Source: Owenia fusiformis
Lineage: Eukaryota; Annelida; Polychaeta; Sabellida; Oweniidae
DNA: 64,000 nucleotides
Assembly: GCA_903813345.2 (NCBI GenBank)
Contig: CAIIXF020000008.1
Location: 30,650,867 to 30,714,866 of the forward strand
Reading direction: 5' to 3'
The position numbers were made by a program, and so were the translations under genes. The first letter of the stretch is position 1. Every line of letters starts with the position of its first letter. A model generated the notes under the pieces. The model was not told the origin of the DNA. It did no database searches and was given only the letters and a program-made list of their open reading frames with translations. Positions 47,486 through 61,118 of the stretch are shown one piece after another.

Positions 47486-50400
47486 TTAATATTGCCTCGG
47501 GTCTCGCCGCCGTGTAGGTGACATTGACCTTGTCCTTGTTCTTGATCTATGTGGGCTAGGACTCCTACTCCTAGTTCCCAATGTCCTTGTTGCTTCTACG
47601 TATCCAGACTTAAATCCATCTTCCATATCTTCAAGAGCGCTATCTAGAGTCAATGTTGTAAAGGCATGGGTTTTATTGGCCAAAACAAGTTTCTCAAGTC
47701 GTGAGATGATTTCATAGTCAGGCACCGCAAGGGAATTAACTTCTAAGCCAAGCATACGTGCTATCACAGATCTCATATCAAGTAGCTGAAATAGAACGCA
47801 ATTTCATTATAATGACATCGACATTTTAATCTAATAAGGAAGTAAATATTAATCTTTAATGCCTCATGTATAAAAGGGCATTAACATGCACAATCTCACC
47901 ACCTGCCATTTGTTACAGATACAGCCAAACACTTACTGCCGAATGCCCACTGCCGACCACCATCCACAAAAATGTTGGAGACTATAACTATCATAAAAAC
48001 TTTGAATCCCATACCTGCCTCTCCCGTTTTGTAATCTCGTCAAGAGCTGCCTTGGTTGTTGCGAGCTCACTGCTCAACTGACCAATCGTGTAGTCTGCTG
48101 TTTGGCTGGTACCAACTTTCTCCCCTTCAACCATGTCGATATCTTGTTTGAGATTATGGATTTTCTTCGCCTGTTTTTGGCGTACTCTCTCGAGCCTCAG
48201 AACTTTCTCTTCAAGGGTTTCAATTTCTTTGCTAGCCTCAAGAGTTTCAATCTGAAATCATTATGGAAATGGGTAGAGAAAATTTGATGGAGACACCATT
48301 ATGCAAAATATAGTATAAAAGATTGGAATCAGCAAGGAATGAAATACACATGCATGTAGTTAATAATCTAAACTGTATGGAAATCAATCAACATTTTCTC
48401 ATACTTGCGATTCTAAGGTTTAAGGATTTCAGATATTTGTGCTATTCTTGTTGATTCTTGATTTTCAAATGGTGCCCTTTGTGCCTTCACTTTATTTTCT
48501 AAAGCAATAGCCAGCTATCGGACAATGCACCAGAAAATAGCCTAAGTGCACCTAAACAAAACCTAAAATGTACCTGAGACACTCAAAATGAACCTAAATT
48601 ACACCTACCCTATAGTTACTACTGTCCATGAGTCTGGCTTTTAGATCCCTAATTTCCTGACGATGTTCATTTATTTGCATTTTGTATTTCTCCACTAGTT
48701 TCTCCAATTTTCTCGATCGCAGACTTTCATCATCTTTTTCCCGTTCTAGCTCTGACCGTCCCATGACCCTTTCTTCCAACTGTTGAATTTTCTTGCGTAG
48801 AAGATCGTTATGTAGGTCTTTGCTCTCAAGTTGATCCTTGAAGCTCTTGATCTTCCTCTGTAGGTTATACACATGTGTGGTTTTATCTGCAAGGGCATCC
48901 ATCTCCATGCGCTGAAGCTGTTCTGCCCTGGCGATGATTGCATCACCGCTCATGTCAAATCCAACATCAGCTGAGATTGTGTCGACTTTCATTGCACTCG
49001 CAACTCTCTCCATGAATTTTAAGTACTATAAGAACAAAGGGAGAGACTTAGATTTTAATTTTAATGAAGAAAATACGGATCAAAATATGTGTTAAGCACA
49101 CAATGAAGTTACATACAAGAGTTAAAGGTGATTTTTTCACTTAAACAAAAATGCCATTTGTTTTGAGGAATCTAGTTACTGTATGGAATTATTTCCATTT
49201 GAAGATTCTTCCTCTAATTCTGTCTGTTGTTTCATTTGTTCTGCCTTTTTCCAGTAATAAAACCACTTTATGGTTGAACTATTATTTCATTATATTTCAA
49301 AACATATTATTAGTTTGTCTCATACCCTATGTTTGTCAGTTCTCAACCCATCCTTGAGTGCATCTGTGGCTGCAATATCATTCTCTGCATGATGGAGTCT
49401 GTCTTCCATATCTGCAGCATCATTTTGGGCATGACGGATTTTACGTTCCGCTGATCTCTGCATTTCAATCTGTCTCTCCAATTGCTCTGTTAAATTACGG
49501 ACCTTTTGTTCTAGCATGTCAATGTTCTGAAATTCAAACAGGATATACTAAAAGCCTATGAATGATATTTGAATTTCATAAAACAAGGCTGACATTAAAG
49601 GATTTAAAGGGGAAAGTTATATCTGTTTAAATGTAAAATCATAATCATTTGGTCTTACTGTATTTCGGTGTGTAACAATGGGTTTTGCATATTTCTAAAA
49701 GTAAAAATTCAAATAAATCAAAAAGACTTACAGCATCTTTATCTCTTGCTGATGTAACAAGACTCCTAATTCTATCTTTAATTACATCTTCACATGGGGC
49801 CCCATGCCCATGTCCATAACGATCACCCAATATGGACACCAAAGATTCCTTCAGAGACGTCAACTGTGTGAAAGCATCACGAGCCCTGTAGTCTTTTTCT
49901 TTGATCTCTCGATCTAGTGTAGACATATTTAGATCTCGATGTTCGAGTTGATCTCTAGCGTTACGCCATGCTCTTTGACTTGCTTCAAGTCGTTCATTCA
50001 GAGCTTCAATTTCCCGTTCTAGGTCAATTCGGGACGCCAATGCATTATCAAGTTCCACTCTCATATTGGTGACATCAGAGTTGATATGTTTGTAAGTTTT
50101 TTGTTCACGGCCGACTTCTGACACAAGCCTCATTATGGTTTCCCGACTAGCTTTCGTCTCAAGTTCAGTGTTTTGGAGGGCTTCTTGGAGGGTGACCATT
50201 TTGCCTTTGAGTATGGCATTTTCCTGGACTATCTCAGAAAGCTGAAAAGATCAAAAAATCAATTAAATTTTATATATTGCAATAAAGTATAACTTTATTT
50301 GTACAGTAAAACCTGTGAAAATGGAATACCTTTGGCACCTCTAAAAAGTATTCCACATGGGAAGTGTTCCAGTTAAGGGGTTTATTCAACATTAAGTCAA

Positions 50401-53268
50401 TCAGCCATGGTACTGTGAATAATGTTTCCATTACATACAGATATGTAACACTTAGAGACGTGTTCTACTTGAAAGCTTTTACTGAACTCTTTATAGAAGC
50501 GTGTAAACTATATGTTATTTGACAAAGTCTGACTGATGTGAAAAAATGAGTGAAGAGTATTGAGTACAATAAAAAACCTGTGTATATGTACATCATATTC
50601 TTTTTGCTGAGAAAACATTCAATGTTGGTAGGTGTTCACTACAGAGAGGGTAATTAATACAGAAGTCAGTATAGTATGTTTGAAGGAAGGACAACCACTA
50701 CTAGACACAGATGTACACTAAGACAGGTTTTACTGTATATCATATATGGCATAATTTAAGATAATCATTATACATATCAAGAATATCTAATTTAAGGCAG
50801 GAGCTACTAAATTGATGTAAACATGTATTGTTATATTTGTAAAACTATGGGCCTAAGGCCTTTTATTTGTTTGAAATAAACTAAACTAAACTAAACTAAA
50901 ATGATTGATACATGGACCATTATGGGACATAATTTCAGTCTGAAATCAGCTGCAAAACTCCTCAAAACAAGATTTTCATTACAAAATGGTCTGTTGCTTT
51001 GGAAATCTATGTCGATAGTAATAAGTGTTTATAATTACCTTTGAAACCATTGTGTCAGGAGAAGCAGGGACGAACCCAGTGATTTCATCAACTCTTAACA
51101 CAGAGCTAAAAGAGGCGACCAAATCAGAGTACTTCTTCTCCCAGGTATTCCTATCTTGTTCTGCTATTTCACGCTCTTCAAGATGTGTCCTAACTCTTCC
51201 TTCCAACTCAAGGATTCTCTCCTTTGCCTCATTGTTTTCTCGCTGTAGAGATGTTATTGTTATCTCACTGCGATTTGATGCACCTTCAAGGTTACCTGCA
51301 GCGGCTTCAACGGCAGCCAATCGGTCTTGGAGAGTTTGGATGAGGGTTTTATTCCTAACGTCACCTTCCCGAAGGTCTGAATTCTCATTACGGAGACTCC
51401 TGATTTCGCTGTCTTTGTTATCAAGTTCAGATGCAGCATCACGAAGTTGCTTCTGAAGGTGTTCAACTTTAACATGAAGTGTGGCAACCTCGCTGCGTGC
51501 ACTGTCTGCAACGTGGCGGTCTACATTCAATAGTGCCTCTGCCTGAAATAACATAATGTCACATACAAATCAATGAAAATTGATACAATGGTAAATTGCC
51601 CACCCTTCAAACCATTTTCCTTCTACAGCCTTGGGTTTTCATCTCAATTATCATGATTTAAGAAACTGAGAACTACAATACACGATTTGTAATTCTGTTG
51701 TTTACTATCAAATTCATGAAAATATATTGTGAAACCCCAGTCAATGATATACCACCACCACCCCCTCCACCTCCAACTACAGGCATAACTCACATTTTAA
51801 TAACTGTATCAATTTATTTTAAGTATCATTGATTATAAGTTCAATTTACTCTTGGCCTGCTTTCGAGCATTTCATTAGTAACAGATTTGTATACTTAGCA
51901 CTATTATCATTTATACATTTGGAATTCAGCAATTAAATACAGCCATGCAAATTGACCATACAATATAGAATTGTGCAAATTGGAAGATGAAATAAAATTC
52001 ATGCAAAGTATAGTTCACATGATTTTTTCAACAATTTTATTTTTAGTTTAAGAGGAAGATAAAAAAATAATTGAGTCCAGTCAACATTCAAAATCTGAGA
52101 TATCTTATTTTCAATGAGAACAAACCTTGCAGGGGAGGGGAGTGGTTGGTTTTAAGTGCAAATAAGCAAGAAATATACAACATGCTATATTTCCATATCC
52201 ATGCATATTACGTGTACCTTTCCAAATGAATTAGACCTTTGTCTGGGGGTGCCAAGTATGGGGTCAGGCAAATAGGCCCCACCTCCATGTATATGCCCTC
52301 CTAGTTGGGGGTAAGCCTGTGATCTGAGAGGTTTCAGGATTCCACCTGGTAGTGCAAGCTTTATGTGAAATATATGGGAAAATGTGAATCAATGTGGGAA
52401 AATGTGAATATTTGTCAAGATGGGGAAATGTGATTTGATGAAGTGAAAATGTTAATATGTTAATTTACTTTAACCAATATAGTTCTTATAATCATCATAT
52501 CACACCATTGAAATATATATTAGAATATTGAATTATTAATTCAAATGTTCTAAATATGATTTAAAAATTTATCACCTTTGGCAAATAACACATGCTATAT
52601 GGCAGATTCAAAAATAATATACCCACATTTAATAAATTAATGACACAATGCCAAATGAACAAACAACCTGATGATGAACTTGACTTTCGGTTTATTTCAA
52701 TTGCTATGGCAACCAAAGAAATAACTCAAGGAGATAAAAGCAATCCATATTTAGCGACATGAGAATACTAATGCTGTTATCATATCAAAACCATTGCCAT
52801 AGCAACAGTATTAGTATTGTCAATAAAGGTAGGCAGCAGTTTTGTTCTAGCAAGTGAATTGATATTGATTTCTTGTCTACACTCTGTATGAAGGCTGCAG
52901 CGTTGTAGTAATAATATAAAAACCAATGAAAACATCATATGATGTGATATACCATTTTACACGCAATATAAAATAGAATATGAATGCTGGGATAAATATC
53001 TTATAATACTCCCTTTACACATTTTGCTCATGGCAACTGAATGAAAAAACTGACCCATTTTAATACCATCGGCAATTTGCAATTTTACTTCAATAGTTAT
53101 AATGGTGTTTTTAGACTTGCCAATATATGTACTTCAAATTCCTGTAAGGGGAGTAAGGATTATGTCATGGGATAGTTGGATTGTATGTAATAGATATACT
53201 TTTTGCTTACCTTCAATGCATCTATTCCTCTTGAACCATTCAGGCCTGTGTTAATTGATGTATTTACA
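47486..53268 (-). CDS. CCDC170: CCDC170 homologue, most complete copy (5' end beyond 53268)
   Basis: Minus-strand exons: 53211-53268, 51039-51542, 50241-49732, 49526-49326, 49025-48609, 48251-48015 and 47785-47486 (stop codon in the last). All boundaries are GT-AG. The first listed exon enters with one partial-codon base; the later junctions fall between codons. They encode 741 residues, nearly all heptad-rich coiled coil. Landmarks that match vertebrate CCDC170 as I remember it are VGFDMSGDAIIARAEQLQRM, LLRKKIQQLEE and MLGLEVNSLAVPDYEIISRL near the end; the Ser/Arg-rich tail appears lineage-specific. Human CCDC170 has about 715 residues. The vertebrate protein associates with microtubules and the Golgi. 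No start codon was seen, so at least one more exon lies upstream, past or within the repeats. This is the presumed functional parent of the two truncated copies. Confidence 0.85.
50516..51038. other. CCDC170 intron sequence unique to U3
   Basis: Marks the sequence beyond the duplication break. A CTAAGGCCTTTTATTTGTTT segment followed by repeated AAACT units (about 50848-50900) looks like the 3' tail of a SINE or LINE. Otherwise nothing was recognised. Confidence 0.5.
51543..53210. other. Large CCDC170 intron (U3)
   Basis: AT-rich sequence with no supported exon. Short inverted segments around TTGCTATGGCAACC (near 52700) and GCCATAGCAAC (near 52797) hint at a small degraded MITE. Confidence 0.4.
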
Positions 53269-53394
53269 CTGAAATAATATGATATGAATTTGTTACTTAC
53301 ATTTGCATATCAGGGTTAAGGGGAAGATTTATGGTAAACATTTAAAAACATCAATAACACAATAGTCTCCCTGGGACATTTTCTTTAGTTGAAG

Positions 53395-54665
53395 AAGAAA
53401 TTATTAGACTCCAGATTGAAAATCTGGAGTCTATTGTTTTTGCCTGTTTTCTTTATTAGACTCCAGATTGAAAATCTGGAGTCTATTGCTTTTGCCAGTT
53501 TTCTTATTATTATTATTATTATTATTATTTTTCTTCTTATTCTTCCTCCTTACAAGATTTCTCACCAACTAGAAGAACATACTTTAATCTGCTTACATGA
53601 TCAACTAGGGAATGTATCTGGGATTATGGGAAATTAGGTCAAATTTTTATCTAGGTCAAAGGTCAAGAACTAGGTCAAATCCAGTACTTTGTCACTTTTT
53701 CCAATTATCTCGGTCGTCCTTCAATATTTTTGGTTTTTTTCATTGTGTTCCTCATACAAAAGTAGAAAACCTAGGATGATTTAGTTTTTTGATATCTCAA
53801 ACCGATTTCGAGATATCAGTGTCCGAAAACGAGGTCCAAAAAAAAGTTCTCCGAATCCAATGTCCAGGATATCAGTCTTATAGGAAATTTTCTCAGGATT
53901 CCGAATCTGAAAACCAAATTTTGATCTGACTTCCGGTTCAGAAGTTATGGCGTTTTGAAATTTCGAGAAAAATCGATCTGATGGTATCCTGATAGAAAGT
54001 CAAGGAAAAAAGATTTTTTTGAAGTGTAAAATATGAGATATAGACTGAGTACAGCTTAAGATAATGAATTCCTATAAAAGAAGGGGACCTCAAAATCTAC
54101 CTAGTTTCAATATTTGGACACCAAAATGCCTAGGTCAAAATCTAGGTCAAATTCATAGTTTTTCCTTATTTTTGCGATTCTGGCACTACACTTTAATGAT
54201 TTGCTACAAAAGTTTGTATACAGGTAGATAAGAGTGTGCTAATAGTGATAGCCTTTTGCCGTCAGAAAGTATTTTGACCCACTTTTGAGATATGGTGTCC
54301 GTAAAGTAGGTCAAAATAAAAAATTCTCATAATTTAACTTATGAGTTATGAATTAAGGGTAGAATTTTCTCAGGAATCTGAATCTGCAAACCAAATTTCA
54401 CTCCGACTTCCGGTCAAAAATTCCTACTTACCTAACTACCTACCTACCTACTCGGCTACCTACTTAGCTACTTACTTCTCAGCTACCTACTCAGCTACTT
54501 ACTCAGCTACCTACTCATCTACTTACTCAGCTACCTACTCAGCTACTTATTCAATTACTTAATCATCTACTTACTCAGCTTGCTACTCAGTTACTTACTC
54601 AGCTATCTACTCAAGTAAATCAATCTGGAGTCTTAAATTGAACTTTGTTCAATTTACCAATCTAG
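53395..54665. mobile_element. Repeat element X1 with subterminal inverted repeats and 3' hairpin
   Basis: Starts with two hairpins (AGACTCCAGAT/ATCTGGAGTCT, loop about 5 bp, at about 53407-53433 and 53458-53484). An (ATT)n run follows, then about 900 bp of family sequence with GAGATATGGTGTCCG, AAGTAGGTCAAAATAAAAA and AATCTGCAAACCAAATTTC motifs, then a CTACTTACTCAG-type microsatellite (about 54424-54614). It ends AATCTGGAGTCTTAAATTG with a hairpin (AAATTGAAC/GTTCAATTT). The layout resembles Helentron-associated (DINE-1-like) elements. No protein is encoded. Confidence 0.55.
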
Positions 54666-57600
54666 TGATTTTTGCTTTCGTATGTGCAAAAAGCAAAAAT
54701 CCTCCTCACACACGTTCTCACCAACGAGAGATATTTGGATAAATCTACTCATACACGTTGTTAGGGGGCTAGGCGTAGTTGGTGGGAAATTAGGTCAAAT
54801 CCTTATCTGGGTCAAAGGTCGAAATCTAGGTCGAAATCTGCATTTCCGCTATTTTGGCCTCTCGAGCCTCCTTAAGAAGTCAGAATCGGAGGAAAACTAG
54901 CTGGTCGGAAAGACAGTTTTCCGAGCGTTAAAAAAACAGTGAACCAAATTGAAATCCGACCATTAGTTTTCGAGATATACGCGTTTGAAGTTCGCGTACG
55001 GGCCACCGTTGCCATATATCTAGACGACACCTGGTATACACTTGGTATACGTATCTCTGCGAACAACAGACATTTGAAAGAAAATAGGCCCGAAGGATGA
55101 CTAGAGCATTTCTAAAACAACGATTCCCTTCGTCAAACTAACGATTGCGGAATGTAGAACGACACGTACGCTGCTCGAATCTACGTCGAAAGCTCTATAT
55201 AAACGTCTGGAAGGCCTATTTTTTGAAGGACTATTTTTTGACCTCGACGGATCCGCGAAGCACGAGCCAGGCATTCTCCCCAACTACCTCCCTAGATTCC
55301 CCGACCTTTAATCGACCATTATAGGCCCTCAGAGCGTCCGTAGGGCCATTAGCCTCTATACGCGTATGGGCAAATCCTATTATGATTTTTGCTTTCGTAT
55401 GTGCAAAAAGCAAAAATCCTCCTCACACACGTTCTCACCAACGAGAGATATTTGGATAAATCTACTCATACACGTTGTTAGGGGGCTAGGCGTAGTTGGT
55501 GGGAAATTAGGTCAAATCCTTATCTGGGTCAAAGGTCGAAATCTAGGTCGAAATCTGCATTTCCGCTATTTTGGCCTCTCGAGCCTCCTTAAGAAGTCAG
55601 AATCGGAGGAAAACTAGCTGGTCGGAAAGACAGTTTTCCGAGCGTTAAAAAAACAGTGAACCAAATTGAAATCCGACCATTAGTTTTCGAGATATACGCG
55701 TTTGAAGTTCGCGTACGGGCCACCGTTGCCGTATATCTAGACGACACCTGGTATACACTTGGTATACGTATCTCTGCGAACAACAGACATTTGAAAGAAA
55801 ATAGGCCCGAAGGATGACTAGAGCATTTCTAAAACAACGATTCCCTTCGTCAAACTAACGATTGCGGAATGTAGAACGACACGTACGCTGCTCGAATCTA
55901 CGTCGAAAGCTCTATATAAACGTCTGGAAGGCCTATTTTTTGAAGGACTATTTTTTGACCTCGACGGATCCGCGAAGCACGAGCCAGGCATTCTCCCCAA
56001 CTACCTCCCTAGATTCCCCGACCTTTAATCGACCATTATAGGCCCTCAGAGCGTCCGTAGGGCCATTAGCCTCTATACGCGTATGGGCAAATCCTATTAT
56101 GATTTTTGCTTTCGTATGTGCAAAAAGCAAAAATCCTCCTCACACACGTTCTCACCAACGAGAGATATTTGGATAAATCTACTCATACACGTTGTTAGGG
56201 GGCTAGGCGTAGTTGGTGGGAAATTAGGTCAAATCCTTATCTGGGTCAAAGGTCGAAATCTAGGTCGAAATCTGCATTTCCGCTATTTTGGCCTCTCGAG
56301 CCTCCTTAAGAAGTCAGAATCGGAGGAAAACTAGCTGGTCGGAAAGACAGTTTTCCGAGCGTTAAAAAAACAGTGAACCAAATTGAAATCCGACCATTAG
56401 TTTTCGAGATATACGCGTTTGAAGTTCGCGTACGGGCCACCGTTGCCGTATATCTAGACGACACCTGGTATACACTTGGTATACGTATCTCTGCGAACAA
56501 CAGACATTTGAAAGAAAATAGGCCCGAAGGATGACTAGAGCATTTCTAAAACAACGATTCCCTTCGTCAAACTAACGATTGCGGAATGTAGAACGACACG
56601 TACGCTGCTCGAATCTACGTCGAAAGCTCTATATAAACGTCTGGAAGGCCTATTTTTTGAAGGACTATTTTTTGACCTCGACGGATCCGCGAAGCACGAG
56701 CCAGGCATTCTCCCCAACTACCTCCCTAGATTCCCCGACCTTTAATCGACCATTATAGGCCCTCAGAGCGTCCGTAGGGCCATTAGCCTCTATACGCGTA
56801 TGGGCAAATCCTATTATGATTTTTGCTTTCGTATGTGCAAAAAGCAAAAATCCTCCTCACACACGTTCTCACCAACGAGAGATATTTGGATAAATCTACT
56901 CATACACGTTGTTAGGGGGCTAGGCGTAGTTGGTGGGAAATTAGGTCAAATCCTTATCTGGGTCAAAGGTCGAAATCTAGGTCGAAATCTGCATTTCCGC
57001 TATTTTGGCCTCTCGAGCCTCCTTAAGAAGTCAGAATCGGAGGAAAACTAGCTGGTCGGAAAGACAGTTTTCCGAGCGTTAAAAAAACAGTGAACCAAAT
57101 TGAAATCCGACCATTAGTTTTCGAGATATACGCGTTTGAAGTTCGCGTACGGGCCACCGTTGCCGTATATCTAGACGACACCTGGTATACACTTGGTATA
57201 CGTATCTCTGCGAACAACAGACATTTGAAAGAAAATAGGCCCGAAGGATGACTAGAGCATTTCTAAAACAACGATTCCCTTCGTCAAACTAACGATTGCT
57301 GAATGTAGAACGACACGTACGCTGCTCGAATCTACGTCGAAAGCTCTATATAAACGTCTGGAAGGCCTATTTTTTGAAGGACTATTTTTTGACCTCGACG
57401 GATCCGCGAAGCACGAGCCAGGCATTCTCCCCAACTACCTCCCTAGATTCCCCGACCTTTAATCGACCATTATAGGCCCTCAGAGCGTCCGTAGGGCCAT
57501 TAGCCTCTATACGCGTATGGGCAAATCCTATTATGATTTTTGCTTTCGTATGTGCAAAAAGCAAAAATCCTCCTCACACACGTTCTCACCAACGAGAGAT

Positions 57601-60600
57601 ATTTGGATAAATCTACTCATACACGTTGTTAGGGGGCTAGGCGTAGTTGGTGGGAAATTAGGTCAAATCCTTATCTGGGTCAAAGGTCGAAATCTAGGTC
57701 GAAATCTGCATTTCCGCTATTTTGGCCTCTCGAGCCTCCTTAAGAAGTCAGAATCGGAGGAAAACTAGCTGGTCGGAAAGACAGTTTTCCGAGCGTTAAA
57801 AAAACAGTGAACCAAATTGAAATCCGACCATTAGTTTTCGAGATATACGCGTTTGAAGTTCGCGTACGGGCCACCGTTGCCGTATATCTAGACGACACCT
57901 GGTATACACTTGGTATACGTATCTCTGCGAACAACAGACATTTGAAAGAAAATAGGCCCGAAGGATGACTAGAGCATTTCTAAAACAACGATTCCCTTCG
58001 TCAAACTAACGATTGCGGAATGTAGAACGACACGTACGCTGCTCGAATCTACGTCGAAAGCTCTATATAAACGTCTGGAAGGCCTATTTTTTGAAGGACT
58101 ATTTTTTGACCTCGACGGATCCGCGAAGCACGAGCCAGGCATTCTCCCCAACTACCTCCCTAGATTCCCCGACCTTTAATCGACCATTATAGGCCCTCAG
58201 AGCGTCCGTAGGGCCATTAGCCTCTATACGCGTATGGGCAAATCCTATTATGATTTTTGCTTTCGTATGTGCAAAAAGCAAAAATCCTCCTCACACACGT
58301 TCTCACCAACGAGAGATATTTGGATAAATCTACTCATACACGTTGTTAGGGGGCTAGGCGTAGTTGGTGGGAAATTAGGTCAAATCCTTATCTGGGTCAA
58401 AGGTCGAAATCTAGGTCGAAATCTGCATTTCCGCTATTTTGGCCTCTCGAGCCTCCTTAAGAAGTCAGAATCGGAGGAAAACTAGCTGGTCGGAAAGACA
58501 GTTTTCCGAGCGTTAAAAAAACAGTGAACCAAATTGAAATCCGACCATTAGTTTTCGAGATATACGCGTTTGAAGTTCGCGTACGGGCCACCGTTGCCGT
58601 ATATCTAGACGACACCTGGTATACACTTGGTATACGTATCTCTGCGAACAACAGACATTTGAAAGAAAATAGGCCCGAAGGATGACTAGAGCATTTCTAA
58701 AACAACGATTCCCTTCGTCAAACTAACGATTGCGGAATGTAGAACGACACGTACGCTGCTCGAATCTACGTCGAAAGCTCTATATAAACGTCTGGAAGGC
58801 CTATTTTTTGAAGGACTATTTTTTGACCTCGACGGATCCGCGAAGCACGAGCCAGGCATTCTCCCCAACTACCTCCCTAGATTCCCCGACCTTTAATCGA
58901 CCATTATAGGCCCTCAGAGCGTCCGTAGGGCCATTAGCCTCTATACGCGTATGGGCAAATCCTATTATGATTTTTGCTTTCGTATGTGCAAAAAGCAAAA
59001 ATCCTCCTCACACACGTTCTCACCAACGAGAGATATTTGGATAAATCTACTCATACACGTTGTTAGGGGGCTAGGCGTAGTTGGTGGGAAATTAGGTCAA
59101 ATCCTTATCTGGGTCAAAGGTCGAAATCTAGGTCGAAATCTGCATTTCCGCTATTTTGGCCTCTCGAGCCTCCTTAAGAAGTCAGAATCGGAGGAAAACT
59201 AGCTGGTCGGAAAGACAGTTTTCCGAGCGTTAAAAAAACAGTGAACCAAATTGAAATCCGACCATTAGTTTTCGAGATATACGCGTTTGAAGTTCGCGTA
59301 CGGGCCACCGTTGCCGTATATCTAGACGACACCTGGTATACACTTGGTATACGTATCTCTGCGAACAACAGACATTTGAAAGAAAATAGGCCCGAAGGAT
59401 GACTAGAGCATTTCTAAAACAACGATTCCCTTCGTCAAACTAACGATTGCGGAATGTAGAACGACACGTACGCTGCTCGAATCTACGTCGAAAGCTCTAT
59501 ATAAACGTCTGGAAGGCCTATTTTTTGAAGGACTATTTTTTGACCTCGACGGATCCGCGAAGCACGAGCCAGGCATTCTCCCCAACTACCTCCCTAGATT
59601 CCCCGACCTTTAATCGACCATTATAGGCCTTCAGAGCGTCCGTAGGGCCATTAGCCTCTATACGCGTATGGGCAAATCCTATTATGATTTTTGCTTTCGT
59701 ATGTGCAAAAAGCAAAAATCCTCCTCACACACGTTCTCACCAACGAGAGATATTTGGATAAATCTACTCATACACGTTGTTAGGGGGCTAGGCGTAGTTG
59801 GTGGGAAATTAGGTCAAATCCTTATCTGGGTCAAAGGTCGAAATCTAGGTCGAAATCTGCATTTCCGCTATTTTGGCCTCTCGAGCCTCCTTAAGAAGTC
59901 AGAATCGGAGGAAAACTAGCTGGTCGGAAAGACAGTTTTCCGAGCGTTAAAAAAACAGTGAACCAAATTGAAATCCGACCATTAGTTTTCGAGATATACG
60001 CGTTTGAAGTTCGCGTACGGGCCACCGTTGCCGTATATCTAGACGACACCTGGTATACACTTGGTATACGTATCTCTGCGAACAACAGACATTTGAAAGA
60101 AAATAGGCCCGAAGGATGACTAGAGCATTTCTAAAACAACGATTCCCTTCGTCAAACTAACGATTGCGGAATGTAGAACGACACGTACGCTGCTCGAATC
60201 TACGTCGAAAGCTCTATATAAACGTCTGGAAGGCCTATTTTTTGAAGGACTATTTTTTGACCTCGACGGATCCGCGAAGCACGAGCCAGGCATTCTCCCC
60301 AACTACCTCCCTAGATTCCCCGACCTTTAATCGACCATTATAGGCCCTCAGAGCGTCCGTAGGGCCATTAGCCTCTATACGCGTATGGGCAAATCCTATT
60401 ATGATTTTTGCTTTCGTATGTGCAAAAAGCAAAAATCCTCCTCACACACGTTCTCACCAACGAGAGATATTTGGATAAATCTACTCATACACGTTGTTAG
60501 GGGGCTAGGCGTAGTTGGTGGGAAATTAGGTCAAACCCTTATCTGGGTCAAAGGTCGAAATCTAGGTCGAAATCTGCATTTCCGCTATTTTGGCCTCTCG

Positions 60601-61118
60601 AGCCTCCTTAAGAAGTCAGAATCGGAGGAAAACTAGCTGGTCGGAAAGACAGTTTTCCGAGCGTTAAAAAAACAGTGAACCAAATTGAAATCCGACCATT
60701 AGTTTTCGAGATATACGCGTTTGAAGTTCGCGTACGGGCCACCGTTGCCGTATATCTAGACGACACCTGGTATACACTTGGTATACGTATCTCTGCGAAC
60801 AACAGACATTTGAAAGAAAATAGGCCCGAAGGATGACTAGAGCATTTCTAAAACAACGATTCCCTTCGTCAAACTAACGATTGCGGAATGTAGAACGACA
60901 CGTACGCTGCTCGAATCTACGTCGAAAGCTCTATATAAACGTCTGGAAGGCCTATTTTTTGAAGGACTATTTTTTGACCTCAACGGATCCGCGAAGCACG
61001 AGCCAGGCATTCTCCCCAACTACCTCCCTAGATTCCCCGACCTTTAATCGACCATTATAGGCCCTCAGAGCGTCCGTAGGGCCATTAGCCTCTATACGCG
61101 TATGGGCAAATCCTATTA
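54666..61118. repeat. Nine perfect-length 717-bp tandem repeats
   Basis: Exactly 9 x 717 bp with no length variation; units start at 54666, 55383, 56100, 56817, 57534, 58251, 58968, 59685 and 60402. Only about five single-base differences are visible (near 55013, 57300, 59630, 60537 and 60982). Each unit opens with a hairpin (GATTTTTGCTTT/AAAAGCAAAAATC), is richer in G+C and CpG than its surroundings, and contains CTATATAAACG. The first third resembles the X family (GGGAAATTAGGTCAAATCCT, GTCAAAGGTCGAAATCTAGG). The open frames of 60-83 codons are unremarkable and probably not genes. Confidence 0.95.

Larger units (their letters stand above)
44542..50515. repeat. Tandem duplication unit U3 (left, shared part)
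   Basis: Begins at the same junction as U2 and stays colinear with U1 and U2 to the intron upstream of the 510-bp CCDC170 exon. Beyond 50515 the sequence is unique to U3 and continues into upstream CCDC170 exons. U3 lacks the spacer and the fibrinogen-domain gene. Confidence 0.85.

Noticed and set aside
54682-61019. Repeated open frames of 60-83 codons in the 717-bp units as a gene array
   Set aside because: Several frames on both strands are open at once, none has a family motif, and their identity simply follows from the tandem repetition.
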